Positions 58,001 through 64,000 of a stretch of 64,000 nucleotides of DNA are shown piece after piece. The stretch spans positions 62,001 to 126,000 of the forward strand of contig QANT01000313.1 in NCBI GenBank assembly GCA_003254885.1. Reading direction: 5' to 3'. The position numbers were made by a program, and so were the translations under genes. Below the pieces are notes generated by a model. That model ran no database searches. It saw only the letters and a list, made by a program, of their open reading frames with translations, and was not told the origin of the DNA. Within the stretch, counting starts at the first letter, position 1, and each line of letters opens with the position of its first letter. Source of the DNA: Purshia tridentata (taxonomy: Eukaryota > Streptophyta > Magnoliopsida > Rosales > Rosaceae).

Positions 58001-60685
58001 TTAACGTCCTTTAGGGTTCATGATTTGTGAGAACACAGCACTTGGTGTCAACCCATCAGAGTCATCACTGGCTAGGCTCCGACCACCAATGCTCATGCTC
58101 ATCCCAGTGCTCCTCGAGTCTGTCACATTACCATCAAACCTTGGCAATGCATCCGGATCCTTCTTCCCTTTACAGGTCATGAAGGGCTCTTCCTCGATGT
58201 CCATTCCACCAATGCCCTTGCCACTCTCCTCTGCACTCTCCTGTAGCTGCAAAGCAAACTCAAGGTTCCACAGCACATCCCCCATTGACGGTCTGTCAAT
58301 GCTTTGGTCAGAAACACATTTCATTGCCGTCTCAGCAAACTTCTTGAAGCATTCTGGTGTAATCTTCCCCTTAAGATAAGGGTCAAGGATCTGTTCAAGA
58401 ATGCCTTTCTTGTGGCAATGTGCAGCCCACTCTGCTAAACTCACTTGCTCCTTTGGAAGAGTTGGGTTCAAGGCTGGGCGAGCGCATAAGATCTCAAAAA
58501 GAACAACCCCAAATGAGTAAACATCAGATTTTTCTGTCAGTTGTTGCCGCCTAAAATACTCCGGATCCAAATATCCAAAGCTACCTTTCACAACAGTGCT
58601 GACGTGCGTGTGGTCCAGGGTAGGACCTGTTTTCGATAACCCAAAATCTGAAACCTTTGCAACCCACTTCTCATCCAAAAGAATATTAGTTGTCTTAACA
58701 TCTCGGTGGATGATAGTGTGCTTGGCACCAGTGTGAAGATAGTGTAAACCACGAGCAGCCCCAATGCAAATCTCAAGCCTTTGCTTCCAGGGTAGAGGGG
58801 GCTTTTGGGTCTTGTACAGATGCTCACGCAGAGTTCCATAAGCCATGTAATCATAAACAAGGATCATTTCACAGTTTTCTTCACAATAACCAATCAGAGA
58901 AACAAGATGACGATGACGAAGCTTTGAGAGCATTTCAATCTCAGTTTGAAATTCATGCACACCTTGCTCGGAGAGTGGGTTCCCACGCTTGATTGCCACT
59001 TGGGTTGTTCCACCATCAATTTCACCCTTGTAAACCTTGCCAAAACCTCCCACCCCGAGGAGTAGAGCCTCATCAAAGTTTTTGGTGGCAGATTTAATCT
59101 CAGCAAATGAGAAATGGCGACAAAGGTTAGAAGGAAGAGAGGAAGCGTAACTTCCTGTTGTGTTTGTCTTTGCAGAACCTGCAGAGTGTGAATTTCCATA
59201 TAAAGAAAGAGGAAGCCAGCCAGATGGCCCTTCACTTGCACTTGAGTCCTTCCCTTGTCTATGGCGGCGTGACACAGAAATAGCCAAGAAACCAAGGACA
59301 AGGGCTAAAACAAGTCCACCACCAACTCCCCCAGCAATAATTGCTTTTTGATGATCACTCTTAGGCTTCCCACGACCTGATGATGGCCTAGCCTGAGATG
59401 GATCGATGATATCCTGCTTAGGAAGAGGAATAGGATTAGGCCCTCCAAGGTTACCAGTTGTATCATTAATCTTGAATATCTCAATCCCATTTAGGATTGA
59501 ATCATAGTAACTTGGCTTTGCAGGAGTGTCTGGATGCAGCGCAAGCCATAGATCCTGCTGTGGGCTCCCATTTGGAACCAACACCACATAATCCTTATAC
59601 ACTGGGATTCCATTCCCACCTGCCCAGGCAACAACATCAGCCCCAGCAAAAGCAGTTTGATTATTGAGAAAGATATCAAACACTCTTTCATTGTCCTGGT
59701 CTATATTTTGGGCAACCTCACAGAAATGTAGCCTAACCAGGTAAGAGAATCCAGAGTCGACTTCGAAAATCCAAGTCAAATTGTAATTGAGGTTGATTTT
59801 AGCATTCGGCCCCATTGATCTGGCAGTGGAATAGACATTTTCTGGAGCAATATAAGTAGGCATGTCCTTAGGGTAAGTAATTGTCATGTTTGAATCAGCA
59901 GCTTCTGGAACCCCAAATGCTGCCCCATAGAGATACGCGGAGTCATCATACCAGGACCTAAACAGACCCGTATCATGTGGCGGCGAGATATCATTTCCGC
60001 CCACATTTATCCGATAAACATTCTCAAGTGCTGTGCTATTATCAATGGTGAAAGAATTCGACTGACCCACAATCATGAGAGTGCCATCAGTAGAGCTATA
60101 AATATCAGGCATTGACAAAACCTCAATACCGTTCACAAAAGCATACGCATTCGGCACACTGGAAGAAGGCTTAAACGAAACCTCCAAGGTCTCACCTTCG
60201 ACATTGACCACATACTCCTTAGTAAAAGAGACATAATCCAAAGCCTCTGCTGTTTGAGCAGCACTAAAGTTCTTAAGAACAGTGTAAGACTGGGTAGTGA
60301 CAGAGAAGACGGCATTTGAAGCGTTAAGCCCGGAATAGGAAGCAGGGTAAAAGTAAAGACGGACAAATTTCCGACCGGAGGCAACCGGAAATTTATAGGT
60401 GAACTCAGAGTGGAAGACCCTAGCAGTCATGAAAGGGACTTCAGGGACTGAAGGGTCTTGGAAGGCAGCTTGGGAAGTGTTGGAGGTGCCACCACCCGAT
60501 GCAAACTTAGAGCCGATATCCGAAGTCCATTTCTGGCCATCGGAATCGGTGGTTTCCAAAGGGCCACCGCAGTTTAGGAAGATTTTATCGGAAGGTACAT
60601 AATTGGCAGCCAAAATAGCATGAATTGTGAAGGTCAAGTAAAGAAAAACAAAGACGGACAAAGCCTCAAACTTAGTGGTTTTCAT
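58001..60685 (-). CDS. FER: FERONIA-like malectin receptor kinase (CrRLK1L)
   Basis: FERONIA senses RALF peptides and cell-wall state with LLG/LRE co-receptors and controls growth, fertilisation and immunity. A single coding exon gives 894 residues (895 in Arabidopsis FER). The ATG at 60685 (MKTTKFEALSVFVF, signal peptide) is used because the few codons upstream in frame contain no ATG. Residues about 40-400 form two malectin-like domains (SVPEVPFMTARVFHSEF, GRKFVRLYFYP, INLNYNLTWIFEVDSGF). The membrane segment is about residues 450-470 (AIIAGGVGGGLVLALVLGF). The kinase domain has GVGGFGKVYKGE, VAIKRG, IIHRDVKTTNILLDE and VSDFGLSK, so it is an active RD kinase. Long stretches match FER itself rather than its relatives, including GWLPLSLYGNSHSAGSAKTN and the end SDGLTPSAVFSQIMNPKGR. 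A leader intron may start near 60907. Confidence 0.95.
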   Translation of the reverse strand: MKTTKFEALSVFVFLYLTFTIHAILAANYVPSDKIFLNCGGPLETTDSDGQKWTSDIGSKFASGGGTSNTSQAAFQDPSVPEVPFMTARVFHSEFTYKFPVASGRKFVRLYFYPASYSGLNASNAVFSVTTQSYTVLKNFSAAQTAEALDYVSFTKEYVVNVEGETLEVSFKPSSSVPNAYAFVNGIEVLSMPDIYSSTDGTLMIVGQSNSFTIDNSTALENVYRINVGGNDISPPHDTGLFRSWYDDSAYLYGAAFGVPEAADSNMTITYPKDMPTYIAPENVYSTARSMGPNAKINLNYNLTWIFEVDSGFSYLVRLHFCEVAQNIDQDNERVFDIFLNNQTAFAGADVVAWAGGNGIPVYKDYVVLVPNGSPQQDLWLALHPDTPAKPSYYDSILNGIEIFKINDTTGNLGGPNPIPLPKQDIIDPSQARPSSGRGKPKSDHQKAIIAGGVGGGLVLALVLGFLAISVSRRHRQGKDSSASEGPSGWLPLSLYGNSHSAGSAKTNTTGSYASSLPSNLCRHFSFAEIKSATKNFDEALLLGVGGFGKVYKGEIDGGTTQVAIKRGNPLSEQGVHEFQTEIEMLSKLRHRHLVSLIGYCEENCEMILVYDYMAYGTLREHLYKTQKPPLPWKQRLEICIGAARGLHYLHTGAKHTIIHRDVKTTNILLDEKWVAKVSDFGLSKTGPTLDHTHVSTVVKGSFGYLDPEYFRRQQLTEKSDVYSFGVVLFEILCARPALNPTLPKEQVSLAEWAAHCHKKGILEQILDPYLKGKITPECFKKFAETAMKCVSDQSIDRPSMGDVLWNLEFALQLQESAEESGKGIGGMDIEEEPFMTCKGKKDPDALPRFDGNVTDSRSTGMSMSIGGRSLASDDSDGLTPSAVFSQIMNPKGR

Positions 60686-61034
60686 ACCCACTTTGGATTT
60701 GAATTCACCCAACAAAGAAACAATAATTTAGAGATCAAGATCTAAGCTTTATGAGAACCCAATTCAACAACACAACTGAGAAATCAGAAATCAAGCTCAA
60801 ACAATCAAACTGAGACTGAGTGCTAAAACATTTTAGACTCTCAGCAAACAGAACCATGCCAAAAGTAGAAAGAGAGTTGCTTTGTAGTTGTGGAGGATGA
60901 GATTTACCTTTGAGTTCAGAACTAAAGAGATCGCCGGAGGTTCGGGTGGTCTGAGAGCTCTTGAAAGTCGATGATTTGGGAAAAGGAAATGAAAAGAACA
61001 GAAACCGAAATTAAGGAGCTCTTGAAAATCGGCG

Positions 61035-61048
61035 CTTTATAGTATATA
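61035..61048 (-). promoter_or_regulatory. TATA-like box of the FERONIA-like gene
   Basis: Read on the minus strand, TATATACTATAAAG lies about 350 bases upstream of the start codon, in the right position for a promoter with a leader of about 320 bases. Inference from motif and position only. Confidence 0.4.
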
Positions 61049-62671
61049 CTTTTATTACAAGTAAACGACCAAACAATATAGCAAAATACTTATTACAACT
61101 AGTTGTTTACTTGTTACTTAGTTAGCTGAATGACCATTTGTTACTTAATATTTTCGACTAATGCCATCCAGTTCAGCGGCGGTGGACTGGAAATGACGGA
61201 TATGTCCTCTATTGTGTTAGAGTAATATCTGAGTTGCCATTTGGGGAAAGCTGGACTGGATGACAGATCACTAAATGAGTGAGTGAGTGAGTGATCCACA
61301 GAAGGGAAACGCGTTATTAAGTGGATTGTTTGTACCATTTACGCGTTAGGCTCAGCTGCTCGAGTGGCTTATTATTAGTATGAGGGGCCCATTGGCCTAG
61401 GGCTTAGTTGTTTTCTGATGGGATCATCTGGACCGTTTGCTGGGTTTACCATATTATAATATGATTTGGCAATTATTTGATACCAAAGCAAACTCTAAAA
61501 ATTTGTCATTTTTGTGTGCCTTTTTGGTGGTTTTGAACTTTGAGCTAACCATTCATCCTGCAAGCAACGTATTAATGGGTTCTGAAACCACCCACTTGAA
61601 TATTTTTTGTGAAATTTACAAATCTTTTATGCTATCATTAAAATTAATCTTTTCAAACCATTTGATATGCTATACTTACTCCCCTTAACTATTAGAAAGA
61701 ATTGAATAAAATTTTTTGTACAAATTTAGTTGACCATCTAATGTATTATTACTAACAGAATTGAGACTCACATATATAGTTATATAACACATATAAATAA
61801 AAATATGGTATATAATATTAATAACTGATTAGTTGAGAAGTTACGAATAATATAACTTAAAATGTTTAAAAAGACTAACACAACAAATCTAAAAAAATAT
61901 CTTGTCATGACGGAAACCACATTAGCAATGGGAGGCATATAAGGACAAATAAGTCTTCATCCCACAACCCACATCATTGGTTACGTAGCTAATAGGGAGC
62001 TAATAATCTCTAACCTATTCAGTCTCTTAGATTTATTTTGGCAATTTTTTGAGTTACATTGGGAATTAATTTGGTAGGTGAATTAAATGCAACCTGTATT
62101 CTTTTTCAAATTTGCGAGTAAAGAAAACGACACAAAATTAAAAATAAAATAAAGCTTTTCGAAGTTCATTAATTTTGCTTGCTAGTGATGATGTGGTGGA
62201 AGAAACGATACAATCACCTTCAAATGGCTAAAATACAAATTTTATTCTTATTTTGAAGATTTTACGTGGGAAAGTTCATAGTAGTACCACAGAGTCACAG
62301 AGGTCGGTGGTTAAGGTCAAAGGTGGTTAAGGCTTAGGCATCGCTATTAGCGCTGTTCAACTACCCAGGGTCTCTAAGCCCAACTAAAAGCTAGCAAAGG
62401 CAGGCCCATTGGTCCCATTAACTTCACTTTCCACCCCGGTTTGCTGAGTCCATGGCTCAGTTTGTAGGCCCAATTAAAAAGAGAGAGGTCCTAAGCTGAG
62501 CCCGAGCTCCTGTAGCTAACAGACAAGACTTTTTGTTTAGTTGATGGACCATTAATTAAAAAGACAGCGTGGCAAGTATATCTGAGTTAAACGACACCGT
62601 TTGTAGTTTAATGTAAAGCGTTGATGTTGTGCTAATGGTTTGTCAGTTGCAGTATCTAGCAGAGTAGTAGC
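61049..62671. other. Spacer upstream of the FERONIA-like gene
   Basis: This spacer, with the upstream promoter of the FERONIA-like gene at its left end, carries no coding sequence that I can support. Tandem GAGT units lie near 61278. No element termini were found. Confidence 0.45.
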
Positions 62672-62763
62672 GGCTGCTGAGTTTGTTGGATTGAAAAAAA
62701 AGAAGAAGAAGAAGAAGAAACCTGCGCAGGTGTGTCATGTGTGTGTGTTTTGAAAGGGCAAAA
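62672..62763 (+). repeat. 92-bp direct repeat, copy 1 (ends at an N)
   Basis: GGCTGCTGAGTTTGTTGG and the following GAA-rich and GTGTGT sequence are repeated almost exactly at 62947-63038. Copy 1 ends directly at the only ambiguous base in the window, the N at 62764. This suggests a forced join in the assembly or an unresolved duplication. Confidence 0.85.
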
Positions 62764-62764
62764 N

Positions 62765-62946
62765 GTGCTTGAGAGTTTCCTCGAACCCCTAAGACACAAC
62801 GCCTTGAGAGAGAAAGACAAGAAGAGAACACTTTGAGAAAGCTAAGTAGAGAACTTGTATTGATAGCTTGAATTACTTAGATTTGCTTGATTAGCTTGGA
62901 TCCGCTTGGATGCAGCCCATTACATCAAAATTGCTGGGTTGTGACA
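62765..62946. other. Unexplained segment, possibly a retrotransposon LTR fragment
   Basis: The sequence between the two 92-bp repeats has a composition like the transcribed part of plant LTRs (CTTGAGAGAGAAAG, GAACTTGTATTGATAGCTTG). I found no termini or target duplications. It could also be an ordinary stretch placed here by the assembler. Confidence 0.25.
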
Positions 62947-63038
62947 GGCTGCTGAGTTTGTTGGATTGAAAAAAAAAGAAGAAGAAGAAGAAGAAACCTG
63001 CGCAGGTGTGTCATGTGTGTGTGTTTTGAAAGGGCAAA
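62947..63038 (+). repeat. 92-bp direct repeat, copy 2
   Basis: This is the second copy, 275 bases downstream of the first, continuing into unrelated sequence at 63039. The two differ by about one base in the A run and are otherwise the same by eye. Confidence 0.85.
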
Positions 63039-63717
63039 AAATAAAGGGGAAGTTACCTGCGCGGTGCAACCGACACCAATGTACCTTCCTTTTTTGGCAT
63101 GCTTCCTGCTCCTCCTCCTCTTTTTCTTCTTCGTCTTCTTCTTCTTCTTTTTCATTAGCTGGTGAGAAAATGGCCAAGTTTGAGCAGAAAAAGGTAGATA
63201 ATGCATTCTATTTGCTTGCTTTCTCTTTGACCTTTGCTTTTTATATATTTATAGAGCATATCTAGCTCAAGGGGGTCTCCTTGATGATCAAATGCACTAT
63301 ACTCTAACAAGTAACACGTAATGACCAAGACATCTGAACTATACCTGACAGGCGACAGTAACAGATAATCTGAAATAAAAATGAGATTACTATTCAATTT
63401 AAGTCTTCTACAGAGTTTTGGCCATCAGACCCATTTGTTTCTCTCTCAATTTAAATCTCTATAATTGTTATTGTCCATCCCACTTTGTTGTGGGACCCAT
63501 TTGAGACTTTGAAGTACCTTAGGAGAATCGATACTGGTTGCAACTTTACTCCTACACTTATTTTAGGGAGGACCAATCAGATCTGAAGGAGGAGAAATTG
63601 GCAGAGCCAAGAAGCAATTTTTTCCTTCCCTTCAAAGTTTGAAATGTGATCATCACTTCAACATTTTTCCTTGTACCACAATTTCAGTAGCCCATTCAAG
63701 AAACTGTAGACACCATC

Positions 63718-63731
63718 TATACATATAAATA
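63718..63731 (+). promoter_or_regulatory. TATA box of the right-edge gene
   Basis: TATACATATAAATA lies 61 bases upstream of the ATG at 63779, a normal spacing for a short-leader plant promoter. Confidence 0.5.
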
Positions 63732-63778
63732 CCTATTCCAAGAAACATGCATTGTCTTTCAATTTCAGTACCATCACC

Positions 63779-64000
63779 ATGGATACCCACAAGATAAAGT
63801 TGGTGTCACAGAACGTTCTTGTGGTCACCATTTTCATGATTTTCATCAACCATTCAAGCTCTGCTTTCTTTGGTGCTAGTGACATTGAGCAATTGGACAC
63901 CATGGTAGAGGAAGCTGAAGATCATTTAGCATATCCAAGCACAAGTCATAGGTACCATAAGAAAGAATTTTATTTCATTTTATTATATTTTTTGGAAATT
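63779..64000 (+). CDS. N-terminus of an unidentified secreted protein, cut by the right edge
   Basis: The frame starts MDTHKIKLVSQNVLV, continues through a hydrophobic signal-peptide core (VVTIFMIFIN) and then SAFFGASDIEQLDTMVEEAE. It stays open to the end of the window, but a good donor at 63952 (CATAG then GTACCA) suggests that the first exon ends at 63951. The TATA box just upstream and the typical signal peptide support a real gene. I do not recognise the family from these residues. Confidence 0.55.
   Translation, partial: MDTHKIKLVSQNVLVVTIFMIFINHSSSAFFGASDIEQLDTMVEEAEDHLAYPSTSHRYHKKEFYFILLYFLEI

Noticed and set aside
58020-58379. 119-codon plus-strand frame and several minus-strand frames over the FERONIA-like gene
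   Set aside because: Shadow frames of an 894-codon gene whose sequence matches FERONIA end to end.
60686-60715. Ten extra codons in frame upstream of the FERONIA-like start
   Set aside because: They contain no ATG; the first ATG in this frame is at 60685 and is followed by a normal signal peptide.
62643-63206. Lys/Glu-rich and Ser-rich frames around the GAA/CTT runs
   Set aside because: They are translations of trinucleotide repeats near the duplicated 92-bp segment and change with repeat length.

Overview
The window is nuclear DNA of a flowering plant, most likely a eudicot of the rosid group; Rosaceae is my best guess from gene spacing and repeat style, held at low confidence. The evidence is multi-exon genes with GT-AG introns, AT-rich introns and spacers, and proteins found only in land plants (a FERONIA-type receptor kinase, an NPH3/BTB protein, plant receptor-like kinases, thioredoxin h, a chloroplast GNAT2). 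I find twelve protein-coding genes. One runs off the left edge, one runs off the right edge, and the other ten look intact.

Layout, left to right: a ZIP-family metal transporter (minus, its 3' part off the left edge); a 266-bp tandem duplication, one copy of which is split by a Tourist-like MITE; a large multi-exon LRR receptor kinase of subfamily VIII-1 (minus); chloroplast acetyltransferase GNAT2/NSI (minus); an NPH3/BTB protein (plus); a second MITE; V-ATPase subunit E (minus); a class-B/VSP-type acid phosphatase (minus); about 6.2 kb with no gene I can support; a Ser/Pro/Arg-rich basic protein (plus); an LRR receptor-like pseudokinase (plus); a coiled-coil protein built from repeated 63-nt exons (minus); an E2 ubiquitin-conjugating enzyme (plus); a solo LTR; a thioredoxin h with a lipidation-type N-terminus (plus); a FERONIA-like kinase (minus, single coding exon); a suspicious assembly join with an N; and the first exon of an unidentified secreted protein (plus, cut by the right edge).

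These genes do not form one pathway. The ZIP, NPH3, V-ATPase E, Ser-rich, LRR pseudokinase, UBC and thioredoxin genes match, as I remember the locus numbers, a run of Arabidopsis chromosome 3 genes (about At3g08560 to At3g08710), so this is a conserved syntenic block with other genes interleaved. Several genes touch the cell surface or membranes (three receptor-like kinases, ZIP, V-ATPase), but I read that as coincidence of position.

The most interesting structures are the coiled-coil gene whose exons each encode exactly three heptads, the tandem duplication that preserves the empty site of a MITE, the 1,022-bp solo LTR with perfect 5-bp target duplications, two tiny retroposition scars, and a six-codon uORF that would be created by splicing in the leader of the LRR pseudokinase.
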